A stretch of 64,000 nt of DNA. It comes from a candidate division WOR-3 bacterium (lineage in GTDB: Bacteria > Hydrothermota > Tepidihabitantia > Tepidihabitantales > Tepidihabitantaceae). Numbering within the stretch: position 1 is the stretch's first letter; each line of letters begins with the position of its first letter. Positions 15,432-24,348 of this stretch are shown here, piece by piece. Made by a program: the position numbers and the translations under genes. Below the pieces are notes generated by a model, which had not been told where the DNA came from, made no database searches, and saw only the letters and a list, made by a program, of their open reading frames with translations. The stretch covers positions 322,191 through 386,190 of the forward strand of contig JABLXZ010000001.1 in the NCBI GenBank assembly GCA_013177935.1. The letters are read 5' to 3'.

Positions 15432-16054
15432 TGCGGCGCTGTACGGTTAACAGAACCCGCATTGGTATATTCGGCGGTTGTTTTGACCCTATTCATTTGG
15501 GACATCTTCTGATAGCGGAAGATGTTTTACTTAAATTAAAATTAGACAAAGTCATTTTTATCCCGACCTTTCATCCTCCTCATCGACCTCCGCCTGTTGC
15601 CTCTTATAATTCTCGGGTCGAAATGGTCCGGCGGGCGATTGCTGGTAATCCCCGATTTGCTCTTTCCCGGGTAGAAGAGAATCATCCCGGGCCATCTTAT
15701 ACTGTACAAACTCTAACCCGTCTGCGCCTTATATTCCCTCAGGCTCGTCTTTTTCTTATGTTGGGATATGACCAATACCGTTCGATTGCTCGCTGGCATA
15801 AACCACTGGAACTTACCAAAATAGCAAAACTGGTTGTTATGAGTAGGCCCGGTGTTCCACAACCTTCCCTTTTGCCAGGACACAAACCCAGCGATGTAAT
15901 CTTTCTTAATGTTATCCCGGTGGAATTAACAGCAACGATCATAAGAGAACGACTTGCCAAAGGGATGTCTATTTGTTATCTTATACCAACAGCAGTGGCG
16001 GAGTACATTTATAAAAACCGCCTTTATTTAAAAGATAAAAACAAAGGAGGATAG
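15431..16054 (+). CDS. nadD: Nicotinate-nucleotide adenylyltransferase
   Basis: 207 residues with the nucleotidyltransferase signature G-G-C-F-D-P-I-H-L-G-H (residues 15-25), S-R-V-E-M-V-R-x-A, G-x-D-Q-Y and the C-terminal T-A-T-I-I-R-E that replaces the usual I-S-S-T-x-I-R. It joins nicotinate mononucleotide and ATP to form deamido-NAD. The ATG overlaps the bamD stop by one base (TAATG). Its own last codons (AAA GGA GGA TAG) serve as the SD for yajC. Confidence 0.95.
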   Translation: MRRCTVNRTRIGIFGGCFDPIHLGHLLIAEDVLLKLKLDKVIFIPTFHPPHRPPPVASYNSRVEMVRRAIAGNPRFALSRVEENHPGPSYTVQTLTRLRLIFPQARLFLMLGYDQYRSIARWHKPLELTKIAKLVVMSRPGVPQPSLLPGHKPSDVIFLNVIPVELTATIIRERLAKGMSICYLIPTAVAEYIYKNRLYLKDKNKGG

Positions 16055-16384
16055 GTGATTGAAATCGCATTTGCCCAGACTGGAACAGGCACCACTCCCC
16101 AGCCTTCTGGTGGTTTGGGGATGCTGGGTAGCCTATTACCACTGATTCTAATATTTGTGGTGCTCTATTTTCTGATGATTCTTCCCCAGCAACGTCGTCA
16201 GAAAAAACACCAGCAGATGATTGCCAGTCTTAAAAAGGGCGACCGGGTGGTATTTGCTTCGGGCATTCTTGGTGTTATCACAAATGTGAAAGAGAACACA
16301 TTTATGGTCAAAGTGTCAGAAGGCACAGAAATTGAAGTGGAAAAAGGTGCGATTGCATACAAACTGGGTTCTTCGGGTCAATAA
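16055..16384 (+). CDS. yajC: Preprotein translocase subunit YajC
   Basis: 109 residues with one membrane helix (about 25-43) followed by P-Q-Q-R-R-Q-K-K-H-Q and a G-D-R-V-V-F-A-S-G-I-x-G-V-I beta-domain, the YajC signature. It is an accessory subunit of the SecDF-YajC complex; secD/secF are not in the window. The start is GTG directly after the nadD stop, with AAAGGAGG inside the nadD end. The short Gly/Thr/Pro-rich stretch before the helix is periplasmic. Confidence 0.95.
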   Translation: MIEIAFAQTGTGTTPQPSGGLGMLGSLLPLILIFVVLYFLMILPQQRRQKKHQQMIASLKKGDRVVFASGILGVITNVKENTFMVKVSEGTEIEVEKGAIAYKLGSSGQ

Positions 16385-16420
16385 GTAACAGCCTTAATAG
16401 TTTCGGGTAAGGGGTTCTTA

Positions 16421-16972
16421 ATGGCAGAATTGGTCAATGTCGATAATAGAGGTAAATGTCGGAGGATTGTCCTTTACGGGAATCCAGTATTAAGGACTCC
16501 TGCCCAGCCTATACTTGAATTAAACCAGGACATTGAGCACCTTATTCAGGACCTTCTGATTACGATGATTAAGAAAGATGGTGTTGGGCTGGCGGCAAAC
16601 CAGATTGGCATTCCTCTGGCGGTTTTTGCTCTTAACCCTCCGGCTTGCAATTTGGACCGTCCTCCCCTATGTATCATAAACCCGGAAGTTGTGATTACCG
16701 AAGGAAAGGTTGAAGAGGAAGAGGGTTGCCTTTCCCTGCCGGACATTTATGAAATCGTTACCCGGCCAGAGTTTGTCCGCATTAAAGGTCTTAGTGTTGA
16801 AGGTAAACCGTTACATATGGAAGGTACCGGTTTGCTGGCTCGTGCCCTTGTTCATGAAATTGACCATTTGCGTGGTATTCTGTTTATCGACCATATCAGT
16901 GAGCTGCGCCGCAAACTACTCGCCCCAAGGCTCAAACAACTTGAAGAAATGGAGCGCCAGATTTGCGGATAG
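16421..16972 (+). CDS. def: Peptide deformylase
   Basis: 183 residues with all three motifs: G-V-G-L-A-A-N-Q-I-G (54-63), E-E-G-C103-L-S-L-P and H145-E-I-D-H149. C103 and the two His bind Fe(II)/Zn and E146 is catalytic. It removes the formyl group from new proteins. It sits directly before fmt, which adds that group, as in many bacteria. The fmt start lies inside its end. Confidence 0.97.
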   Translation: MAELVNVDNRGKCRRIVLYGNPVLRTPAQPILELNQDIEHLIQDLLITMIKKDGVGLAANQIGIPLAVFALNPPACNLDRPPLCIINPEVVITEGKVEEEEGCLSLPDIYEIVTRPEFVRIKGLSVEGKPLHMEGTGLLARALVHEIDHLRGILFIDHISELRRKLLAPRLKQLEEMERQICG

Positions 16973-17907
16973 TTTTCTTCGGTACCGCGCCATTTGGGAT
17001 TCCAACATTAAAGCTACTTCAGCAAAAGGGGTTGGAAATTGTTGCGGTCGTGACCAACCCTCCACGACCTCAGGGCCGCGGTTTGAAGCCCACCCCTTCG
17101 CCTGTTGAACTTGTTGCCCGGGAGAATGGTATCATAGTTCTTTCGCCCGAGAATCCCAACGGTCGCGATTTTATAGAAAAACTAAGCAGTTTTAAACCGG
17201 ATTGCGGTGTCCTCGTCGCTTACGGTGTTATTTTGAAAGAACCGCTTTTAAACATACCCCGGTATGGATTCATTAACCTTCACCCTTCGCTGCTTCCTCA
17301 TTATCGGGGCGCAGCACCTATTCCCCGTCAATTGATGGATGGTTGCACCGAATCCGGGGTGACCGTTATCAGAATGGATAAAGGGGTTGATTCAGGTGAT
17401 ATTTTGAATCAAATCCGGGTTGAAGTTTATCCTGAAGAAACAGCAGGAGAACTTGAGACGCGGTTATCGTTGCTCGGGGCAGATTTGGTTTACAAAACCC
17501 TAATCGAAATAAAAGAAGGCAGGGTAAAAAACCAGCCGCAAAACGAAAGTTTCGCGACCGTCGCACCTAAACTAACAGCAGCCGACCGAGATATTGACTG
17601 GCAGAAATCAGCCCAGGAAATTCACAATCGGATTCGAGCCCTGTCGCCAGAGCCCGGTGCAATAACCTATTTTCGGTCGAACCGGTTGATTATTCTTCGT
17701 TCCCGTATTTTGAGCGAGAAACGCAACATCAAACCGGGTACAATCGTTTACAGCGCTTCTGGTCTGGTCGTTGCTACCGGGACCGAGTTACTCGAATTGG
17801 TTAGCTTGAAACCCGCCGGGAAAAAAGTTTTAACCGGCCGAGATTTTATTAACGGCTACCGTCCGCAAGTTGGAGAAAGATTGGGCAGGTACGATGAAGA
17901 AATCTAA
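16963..17907 (+). CDS. fmt: Methionyl-tRNA formyltransferase
   Basis: 314 residues. The N-terminal Rossmann domain has I-N-L-H107-P-S-L-L-P-H-Y-R-G-A-A-P (catalytic N105/H107) and the G-V-D-S-G-D-I-L segment with the catalytic Asp. The C-terminal beta-domain (about 205-310) binds the initiator tRNA. It formylates Met-tRNA using 10-formyl-THF. The start is TTG, overlapping the end of def by 10 bases in another frame. The first residues M-R-I-V-F-F-G-T confirm this start. Confidence 0.96.
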   Translation: MRIVFFGTAPFGIPTLKLLQQKGLEIVAVVTNPPRPQGRGLKPTPSPVELVARENGIIVLSPENPNGRDFIEKLSSFKPDCGVLVAYGVILKEPLLNIPRYGFINLHPSLLPHYRGAAPIPRQLMDGCTESGVTVIRMDKGVDSGDILNQIRVEVYPEETAGELETRLSLLGADLVYKTLIEIKEGRVKNQPQNESFATVAPKLTAADRDIDWQKSAQEIHNRIRALSPEPGAITYFRSNRLIILRSRILSEKRNIKPGTIVYSASGLVVATGTELLELVSLKPAGKKVLTGRDFINGYRPQVGERLGRYDEEI

Positions 17908-18643
17908 AAAGCCATTGCGCGTTTTTATTAGCCTTTTGATACTGCTTGCGATTCTTGCCCTTGTTTTTGGAATTGTTAACCTGCTGATGCCTATCCTTGT
18001 TCATAAGGGCAAAGAGGTATCTGTTCCTAATCTGATCGGGTTAACACCCGAAAAAGCCGAAAGCCTCCTGCTTAAATCAGGGTTGAAAAAGGGTGAAGTT
18101 CGAACTGTTCCCAGCGCCGAGATTCCCGCCAACCGGGTGTGCGCACATTACCCGCGAGCCGGACGCCGGGTAAAAATTGGTCGGGAAGTTGACTTGGAAG
18201 TAAGTGCCGGTGTCAGCAAGGTCCGGATTCCTAATCTTGAAGGTTTACCCTTGGCGAATGCGATAACCGCTCTGGAACGTTCTGGCTTTGTTATCGCTCG
18301 GGTTGAATCGATTCGTACAGCAACAGTACCGGCGGGCAGAGTTGTTACCTTATTTCCTCCGGCAGGAACCGAAGTTCGCCGGGGTACTGAGGTGGTAATT
18401 TCAGTTTCGACCAAAACTGGTACTTTTCCAATGCCTAACCTGGTCGGGCTAAACATCGAAACCGCGCGCGGGATTATTGTTTCCCATGGGCTTATTCTAG
18501 GCGGAATAAAGTCCGCTTCAAGTAGTGAACCGCTGGGCACAGTGCTTTTCCAGTATCCGGAAGAAGGTATGTCTGTCGCAAGCGGGGATACGGTTAATCT
18601 AATCGTTGTTCGGGAATCTGAATCGTCGGAACAGAAAAGATGA
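17894..18643 (+). CDS. PASTA-domain membrane protein without a kinase domain
   Basis: 249 residues. A basic start (K-K-S-K-K), one membrane helix (about 10-35), then three PASTA repeats (about 38-105, 106-170 and 172-240), each beginning P-N-L-x-G-L and ending in a D/E-V-x-x-S/V-V strand. PASTA domains usually bind muropeptides at the end of PknB-type kinases or PBP2x; here they stand alone on a membrane anchor. A role in sensing or binding cell wall is an inference. The ATG at 17894 overlaps the fmt stop. An upstream in-frame start at 17870 is less likely because it adds residues deep in fmt. Confidence 0.85.
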   Translation: MKKSKKPLRVFISLLILLAILALVFGIVNLLMPILVHKGKEVSVPNLIGLTPEKAESLLLKSGLKKGEVRTVPSAEIPANRVCAHYPRAGRRVKIGREVDLEVSAGVSKVRIPNLEGLPLANAITALERSGFVIARVESIRTATVPAGRVVTLFPPAGTEVRRGTEVVISVSTKTGTFPMPNLVGLNIETARGIIVSHGLILGGIKSASSSEPLGTVLFQYPEEGMSVASGDTVNLIVVRESESSEQKR

Positions 18644-19290
18644 CGAAAGTCTCGGCTTCGATTCTCGACTGTAACTTTCTTCGGCTCGAAGATGAGGTGC
18701 GCGCCGTGCTCGCGGCTGGTGTCGATGCTTTGCATCTTGATATTATGGATGGACACTTTGTTCCCAATCTCAGTTTTGGCGTGCCGGTTGTTAAAGCGGT
18801 CCACAAAATCTCTTCGGTTCCGATATACTCTCACCTGATGGTAATTAAACCAGAAAAAATCATTGAGAAGTTCCTCCCCTACTCTGACTACATTATCTTT
18901 CACATTGAAGCAACTGATGACCCGGAATGCTGTATAAACACCATTTCTGCGGCGGGCAAAAAAGCGGGAGTTTCTTTTAATCCCGACACACCAATTGAAA
19001 CAGCATCTTCCTTACTGAACAAGGTGGACGATGTTTTAATAATGAGTGTCTTCCCGGGTTTAGGTGGACAAACATTTCTTCCCCACTCTCTTGAGCGCAT
19101 CAAGCAACTTTACGACATGCGGATTCAAACCAAAACCCAGTTCACGATTTCGGTTGATGGCGGGATATGCCCGGCAAATTGCCGGCAGGTAATAGAGGCA
19201 GGTGCCGATATATTGGTTGCGGGTAGTGCGATTTTTAAAAGCAGAGATTATACTCAAACGGTTCGTCAATTGAAATGTTTGACATACTAA
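18640..19290 (+). CDS. rpe: Ribulose-phosphate 3-epimerase
   Basis: 216 residues, TIM-barrel, with the metal ligands H32 and D34 (L-H-L-D-I-M-D-G-H-F-V-P-N), H65 (S-H-L-M-V) and the Asp of S-V-D-G-G-I near 173. It interconverts ribulose-5-phosphate and xylulose-5-phosphate. It overlaps the PASTA gene by 4 bases and ffh by 16 bases. rpe next to PASTA/PknB genes is also common in Firmicutes, where the kinase, a GTPase and rpe are neighbours. Confidence 0.96.
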   Translation: MTKVSASILDCNFLRLEDEVRAVLAAGVDALHLDIMDGHFVPNLSFGVPVVKAVHKISSVPIYSHLMVIKPEKIIEKFLPYSDYIIFHIEATDDPECCINTISAAGKKAGVSFNPDTPIETASSLLNKVDDVLIMSVFPGLGGQTFLPHSLERIKQLYDMRIQTKTQFTISVDGGICPANCRQVIEAGADILVAGSAIFKSRDYTQTVRQLKCLTY

Positions 19291-20561
19291 CTCAGAAACT
19301 TACTGAGCTGCAGCGCAAACTCCTTGGTCGGGGTAAGCTAACCCCGGCAGAAATTACCCGAACTCTCGGAGAAATTCGTACCATTCTCCTTGAAGCTGAT
19401 GTCAACTACAAGGTTGTAGGCCAGTTTATTCGCGGGGTTGAAGCCCGACTTAAAGAACAGGACATTACTGCCAGTTTGAAGCCCGGCGAATTGATATCTT
19501 ATGTTGTTTACCAGGAAATGGTAAAACTGCTTGGTACCAGCAGTGCCAGGTTGGATTTAAGGAATAGTCCATCGATAATCAGTCTGGTTGGACTGCAGGG
19601 TACCGGTAAGACAACGCTTTCTGGAAAACTTGCGTTCCGTTATCGTAACCGCAAACCGCTCCTTGTTGCCTGTGACCCGAAAAGACCGGCAGCGGTTGAA
19701 CAGTTAGAGAGTGTTGCCCGCCGTGTTAACTGCGATTTCTTTCCCGTAGAAAAAGATGTGATTACCACCTGCATTAAAGCACGAGAATATGCTTGCAAAA
19801 ATGGTAATGGGCTTTTAATCCTCGACACCGCAGGCCGACTGCACATCGATGAAGAGTTAATGAGCGAACTCAAAGAGATTCAAGAAAAGATTAAACCCGA
19901 TGTTACGCTGCTTGTTCTTGATGGAATGGTAGGACAGGATGCGGTTAACCAAGCCTCGGAATTTAACGAACGTCTGGTCCTGACCGGTTGCTGTTTTACA
20001 AAACTTGATGGTGATGCCCGGGGCGGTGCGGTACTTTCGGTTCGCCAGGTAACTGGTTTACCAGTTTATTTCATCTCAACAGGAGAAAGACTGGAAGACA
20101 TTGAAGAGTTTCATCCTGACCGTATCGCAGCACGCATCCTCGGTATGGGTGATATCAAAACCCTGACCGAAAAGGTGCAAAGCGTTACTGACGAAGTTAC
20201 TCAGCGCCAGATGGCAGAAAAATTTCTTAAGGGTAAATTCAATCTCGATGATTTTTTAAGACAGCTTAAGGCGGTTAAAAAAATGGGTTCTTTCTCCAAG
20301 TTACTTTCCCTTGTTCCGGGGGCTGGTAATATCGATGTTGACGAAGATGAGTTTGTTAAGATTGAGGCAATTATCCAGTCAATGACGCCGGAAGAACGGC
20401 AGAATCCAGACATTATTGATGGTTCACGACGGCGCAGAATTGCTGCCGGTTCGGGAACAACAGTTACCGATGTTAACCGGCTCCTTAAAGAGTTCGAGCA
20501 GGCACGGCTTCTTGCCCGACAACTGTCGTCGGGCAAAGGACCCCGTTTCCGAATCCGGTAG
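19275..20561 (+). CDS. ffh: Signal recognition particle protein Ffh
   Basis: 428 residues: N domain (1-85), G domain with P-loop G-L-Q-G-T-G-K-T-T (106-114), D-T-A-G-R-L and T-K-L-D-G-D-A-R-G-G-A, then the M domain (about 295-428) with the RNA-binding segment D-G-S-R-R-R-R-I-A-A-G-S-G. It binds signal sequences and, with 4.5S RNA and FtsY, targets proteins to the membrane. It ends the ten-gene plus-strand run. The M domain is short in methionine. No SRP RNA was found next to it. Confidence 0.97.
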   Translation: MFDILTQKLTELQRKLLGRGKLTPAEITRTLGEIRTILLEADVNYKVVGQFIRGVEARLKEQDITASLKPGELISYVVYQEMVKLLGTSSARLDLRNSPSIISLVGLQGTGKTTLSGKLAFRYRNRKPLLVACDPKRPAAVEQLESVARRVNCDFFPVEKDVITTCIKAREYACKNGNGLLILDTAGRLHIDEELMSELKEIQEKIKPDVTLLVLDGMVGQDAVNQASEFNERLVLTGCCFTKLDGDARGGAVLSVRQVTGLPVYFISTGERLEDIEEFHPDRIAARILGMGDIKTLTEKVQSVTDEVTQRQMAEKFLKGKFNLDDFLRQLKAVKKMGSFSKLLSLVPGAGNIDVDEDEFVKIEAIIQSMTPEERQNPDIIDGSRRRRIAAGSGTTVTDVNRLLKEFEQARLLARQLSSGKGPRFRIR

Positions 20562-20916
20562 CGCAAATCTGTCGCTTCTTGTCATCGGTTTTTCGTTATT
20601 TCGGGATAGAGTGGTTTGGGAAGATAGTAAAAATTAACTATCTATAACAGCATTCTTTAACATTGCGGTAATATGTAAGTTAGCCAGTGAATCAGTTAAA
20701 ATTAATACTAATGACTGCTATAAAGGGGAATATCGTCCCGAATACTACTCAGGGGGTCGTTAGGGGAACGGCTCCCTGATTGACTACCCGAACGACTCTT
20801 TAACTTAATCGGTGATAAATGCCTCTATTCATTTAGAGGTTAACTTTGGGGCTCCTCTCCAGGATTATTTCTTCCAGAATAGGTCCTGGTGAATTAACCG
20901 ATACACTGTAAAGGAC
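20562..20916. other. 355-bp gene-free stretch with three hairpins between convergent ffh and ahcY
   Basis: No credible coding region. Three inverted repeats can be drawn: 20750-20778 (CAGGG...CCCTG, about 12 pairs including G-T pairs, loop AGGGG), 20822-20839 (CCTCTA/TAGAGG, 6-base loop) and 20859-20889 (CCAGGA/TCCTGG with an inner TCT/AGA). GTCGTT at 20756 can pair either with AACGGC (20767) or perfectly with AACGAC (20791). A weak plus-strand promoter (TTAAAA 20696, 17 bp, TATAAA 20719) precedes them. None of the hairpins has a clear T-run, so this may be a small structured RNA or a compound terminator. Confidence 0.4.
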
Positions 20917-22185
20917 TTAAGTACCTTCCTGCCAGGATGCTATGTACTCTTTTTGCTCCCTGGTCAGCCGGTCAATTTTAATCCCCATCGTCTTTAACTT
21001 CAACTCCGCTATTTTCCGGTCCAAATCTTCGGGCAATTTGTAAACCCGGGGTGCTAACTTCCCTTGATTTTTATAGATAAACTCTATTGCCAGAGCCTGG
21101 TTGGCAAAAGACAAATCCATTACCATTGCTGGATGTCCTTCAGCTGCAGAAAGGTTTACGAGTCTGCCTTCGGCAAGAAGAATCACCCGTTTACCATTGG
21201 TCAGTGTGTGTTCAACGCAAAACTGCCTTAACTCTCGCTTCTTTTTAGTAATCTTGTCCAGGGCACGGCGATTGATTTCAACATCGAAGTGGCCCGCATT
21301 ACAGATGATTGCACCATCTTTCATTTTCAGGATGTGGGCTCGGTCTATAACATTAATGTCGCCCGTAACGGTAACAAAAACATCGCCAAGTGGCGCCGCA
21401 TCTATTAGTCGCATAACCCGGTGTCCGTCCATTCGTGCTTCAAGCGCCCGAATCGGGTCAACCTCGGTCACAATCACCTCAGCACCTATCCCACGCGCCT
21501 TTGCTGCTAAACCGCGGCCACACCAACCATAGCCACAAACAACAACCGTGGCACCGGCAAACAGTATATTGGTCGCTCTTAATATACCATCGAGCGTTGA
21601 CTGCCCGGTTCCGTAACGGTTGTCGAACATAAATTTCGTATAGGAGTCGTTCACCGCAATTATCGGGTAACGCAACACCCCGGCTTTTTCCATACTGCGC
21701 AACCGGATAACACCGGTGGTCGTTTCTTCGGTACCGCCTAATACTCCTTGGACCATCTTACCGCCCTTTTTGTGCAATGTGGAAACCAAATCGGCACCAT
21801 CATCGGTGGTGATATGCGGTTGATGGGCAAGCGCTTGCTCGATATGACGGTAATAACTCTTTCGGTCTTCACCTTTAATGGCAAAAACCGGTATCCCCTC
21901 TTCTACTAAGGCGCTCGCCACTTCGTCCTGAGTGGAGAGTGGGTTTGAGGCACAGAGCCGAACACGAGCACCTCCGGCCGTTAATGTGCGAACAAGGTTG
22001 GCGGTTTCCGAAGTCACATGTAAACAGCAACTTATCCGAACATTTTTAAGTGGTTTCTCACGGATAAATCGTTCTTTCACCAGAGATAGAACGGGCATAA
22101 ACTTTGCTGCCCACTCAATTTTATTCCTGCCTTTTGAAGCGAGGGTCAAATCTCGCACATCATACTCAATCCCTTTTGATTTCAT
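20917..22185 (-). CDS. ahcY: Adenosylhomocysteinase
   Basis: 422 residues. NAD-binding G-Y-G-W-C-G-R-G-L-A (about 218-227), the substrate segments H-V-T-S-E-T-A-N and N-D-S-Y-T-K-F-M-F-D-N-R-Y-G-T-G-Q-S, and L-L-A-E-G-R-L-V-N-L-S-A-A-E-G-H-P are all present. It splits S-adenosylhomocysteine into homocysteine and adenosine. It follows metK by 12 bases with an AAAAAGGAG SD, placing SAM synthesis and recycling in one operon. The C-terminus is T-R-E-Q-K-E-Y-I-A-S-W, as in the shorter archaeal/Thermotoga-like type. Confidence 0.97.
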   Translation of the reverse strand: MKSKGIEYDVRDLTLASKGRNKIEWAAKFMPVLSLVKERFIREKPLKNVRISCCLHVTSETANLVRTLTAGGARVRLCASNPLSTQDEVASALVEEGIPVFAIKGEDRKSYYRHIEQALAHQPHITTDDGADLVSTLHKKGGKMVQGVLGGTEETTTGVIRLRSMEKAGVLRYPIIAVNDSYTKFMFDNRYGTGQSTLDGILRATNILFAGATVVVCGYGWCGRGLAAKARGIGAEVIVTEVDPIRALEARMDGHRVMRLIDAAPLGDVFVTVTGDINVIDRAHILKMKDGAIICNAGHFDVEINRRALDKITKKKRELRQFCVEHTLTNGKRVILLAEGRLVNLSAAEGHPAMVMDLSFANQALAIEFIYKNQGKLAPRVYKLPEDLDRKIAELKLKTMGIKIDRLTREQKEYIASWQEGT

Positions 22186-22197
22186 TCTAACTCCTTT

Positions 22198-23400
22198 TTA
22201 CAAACCAATCTCCGCCCGTATCTCAGCCACCTTATCGGTCTTTTCCCAGGTAAAAAACTCCAGTTTTTTACCCGACAGTTTGTCTTTCGCAACTCGTGGT
22301 TTCCGGCCAAAATGGCCAAACACCGCGGTTGGCTGATAAATTGGACTGCGTAACTTCAGGTGTTCAATCATACCCTTGGGTGTAAGGGGGAAAATTTTCC
22401 GTACCACCTCCTGAACTTTCGTTTCAGGTACGCGGCCGGTTCCCATCATATCAACTGAAATGTCCACCGGGTCGGGTTTACCGATAACATACGCCAGCCT
22501 GATTTCTACTTCTTCACAAACGCGAGCGGCAACTAAATTTTTAGCGATATAACGAGCCATATACGCTGCGGACCGGTCCACCTTGGTTGGGTCTTTACCG
22601 GAAAATGCGCCACCACCATGTCTTGCCCAACCACCATAAGTGTCAACGATGATTTTTCTGCCGGTCATTCCGGTGTCCGATTGTGGACCCCCGACCACAA
22701 ACTTGCCGGTCTCATTGACATAGAATTTGGTCCTGTGGTCCAGATACTCCTTGGGTAAAATCGGTTTTGCCACGACATCAATAATTTCTGCCCGGGCTTT
22801 TTGGGTAATTTTTGTGCCGGTAGGGTTAAGGATTGTTTCGTCGTGATGAGCGGCAAGGACAACGCTGTCAATTCGTCGCGGCACGCCATCTTCGTACTCA
22901 ACTGTTACCTGTGCCTTTCCATCGGGCCGCAGATAAGGAAGAATGTTTTTCTTTCGCACCTCAGCCAGCCGTTCTACAAGGCGATGGGCAAGAACAATGG
23001 GTAAGGGCATAAGTTCCTCGGTCTGACGGCAGGCATACCCAATCATCATCCCCTGGTCCCCGGCACCACCAACGTCAACTCCTTGCGCAATATCCGGCGA
23101 CTGCCGGCCGATTACATTCAGTATCGCACAACTGTCCGCATTTAAACCACACCTGGAATCAACATAACCAATTTCTCTAAGAACCCGACGCACCAGTTGT
23201 TCCAAATCCACCCAGGCGGTTGTGGTAATTTCACCGCCAACCATAACCATTCCCACGGTTACAAATGTCTCACATGCTACACGGCCTTTCGGGTCTTGTC
23301 TTAAAACCTCATCTAATACTGCGTCCGAAATCTGGTCGCACAACTTGTCCGGGTGTCCTTCGGCAACCGATTCCGATGTAAACCTAAAATTTCTTTTCAA
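22198..23400 (-). CDS. metK: S-adenosylmethionine synthetase
   Basis: 400 residues with [16 protein letters not shown] (ATP/Met site), [12 protein letters not shown] and [17 protein letters not shown]. It makes SAM from methionine and ATP. I chose TTG at 23400 because AAAGGAG stands 6 bases before it. The longer reading from ATG 23427 would place that SD inside the coding region and adds nine unconserved residues. No SAM riboswitch is seen; the gene is internal to the mutL-miaA-metK-ahcY run. Confidence 0.95.
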   Translation of the reverse strand: MKRNFRFTSESVAEGHPDKLCDQISDAVLDEVLRQDPKGRVACETFVTVGMVMVGGEITTTAWVDLEQLVRRVLREIGYVDSRCGLNADSCAILNVIGRQSPDIAQGVDVGGAGDQGMMIGYACRQTEELMPLPIVLAHRLVERLAEVRKKNILPYLRPDGKAQVTVEYEDGVPRRIDSVVLAAHHDETILNPTGTKITQKARAEIIDVVAKPILPKEYLDHRTKFYVNETGKFVVGGPQSDTGMTGRKIIVDTYGGWARHGGGAFSGKDPTKVDRSAAYMARYIAKNLVAARVCEEVEIRLAYVIGKPDPVDISVDMMGTGRVPETKVQEVVRKIFPLTPKGMIEHLKLRSPIYQPTAVFGHFGRKPRVAKDKLSGKKLEFFTWEKTDKVAEIRAEIGL

Positions 23401-23433
23401 GTTGCACTCCTTTCTTTGAATTTCCATTTAAGC

Positions 23434-24348
23434 CTAATGTTTATCTTTTAACAGGTCAAGCAACAGCGGCGCCAGTTTATCGGCAACTTCATCGGCGCTT
23501 GTAAATTCAAGCCAATGGGCATCTTTAAGTCCTCGAAACCAGGTTAACTGACGTCGAGCATACTCCTTGGTTTTTCTCTTTGCTGTAGAAATCGCTTCTT
23601 CCAAACTCAGTTCGCCATCAAGATAGCGCAGGAGTTCTGCATAGCCATAGGCGTTGGTGATGTAACTACTCTGATTTAATCCCAGCTCTTTGAGCTGTCG
23701 CACCTCATCAAGCAATCCATTTGCCATCATCTGGTCAAAACGCTTATCAATTAGCGCATGAAGCCGCTTTCGCTCCATATTGAGAACAGCATAGACCGGA
23801 ACAAATTCCGTTTTCTTTTTTCTTTCGGCAGTGAGTTCAGAGAAACGTTTCCCGGTTAACTCATATATCTCCAGCGCCCGAATTATCCGTTGCCGGTCAT
23901 TGGGATGAAGTTGTTTTGCACGCTCCGGGTCAACTTCCATTAGTTTACGATAAAGCTCTGTAACTGGTAATGCACTGAGTTGACTCCGAAGATCCGGCCT
24001 ATGCGCCGGTGCATCAAAGAAGGGTTGAAAGAGGGCTCGCAGGTAAAAACCGCTTCCGCCGACAATGATAAAATTGCGCCCTTCGGCATTTAGCCGGTGC
24101 ATCACCATCAACGCGTCCCGGGCAAAATCTGCTGCGGAATACAACCGATTGGGTTCAACGCAGTCAATCAAATGAAATTTTATCTCCTGCCGTAGTTCAA
24201 CCGAAGGTTTTGCCGTCCCGATATCAAGGTGCCGATAGACCTGCCTCGAGTCGGCAGAGATTATCTCAACGCCATACCTCCGTGCCAGAATTACCGCGAC
24301 ATCGGTCTTCCCCACTCCTGTAGGTCCAGTTAAAACAAGCACCCTCAA
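23434..24348 (-). CDS. miaA: tRNA dimethylallyltransferase
   Basis: 304 residues: P-loop G-P-T-G-V-G-K-T (8-15), S-A-D-S-R-Q-V-Y-R-H-L-D-I-G-T-A-K-P and G-G-S-G-F-Y-L-R-A-L. It adds dimethylallyl to A37 of tRNAs that read U-starting codons. It overlaps mutL by 4 bases, repeating the mutL-miaA order known from enterobacteria. Confidence 0.96.
   Translation of the reverse strand: MRVLVLTGPTGVGKTDVAVILARRYGVEIISADSRQVYRHLDIGTAKPSVELRQEIKFHLIDCVEPNRLYSAADFARDALMVMHRLNAEGRNFIIVGGSGFYLRALFQPFFDAPAHRPDLRSQLSALPVTELYRKLMEVDPERAKQLHPNDRQRIIRALEIYELTGKRFSELTAERKKKTEFVPVYAVLNMERKRLHALIDKRFDQMMANGLLDEVRQLKELGLNQSSYITNAYGYAELLRYLDGELSLEEAISTAKRKTKEYARRQLTWFRGLKDAHWLEFTSADEVADKLAPLLLDLLKDKH

Noticed and set aside
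20562..20916. 4.5S SRP RNA next to ffh
   Set aside because: The conserved GGAA...GGAAGCAGC core of bacterial SRP RNA is absent on both strands.
23401..23433. SAM riboswitch upstream of metK
   Set aside because: Only 33 bases separate miaA and metK and no riboswitch motif fits.
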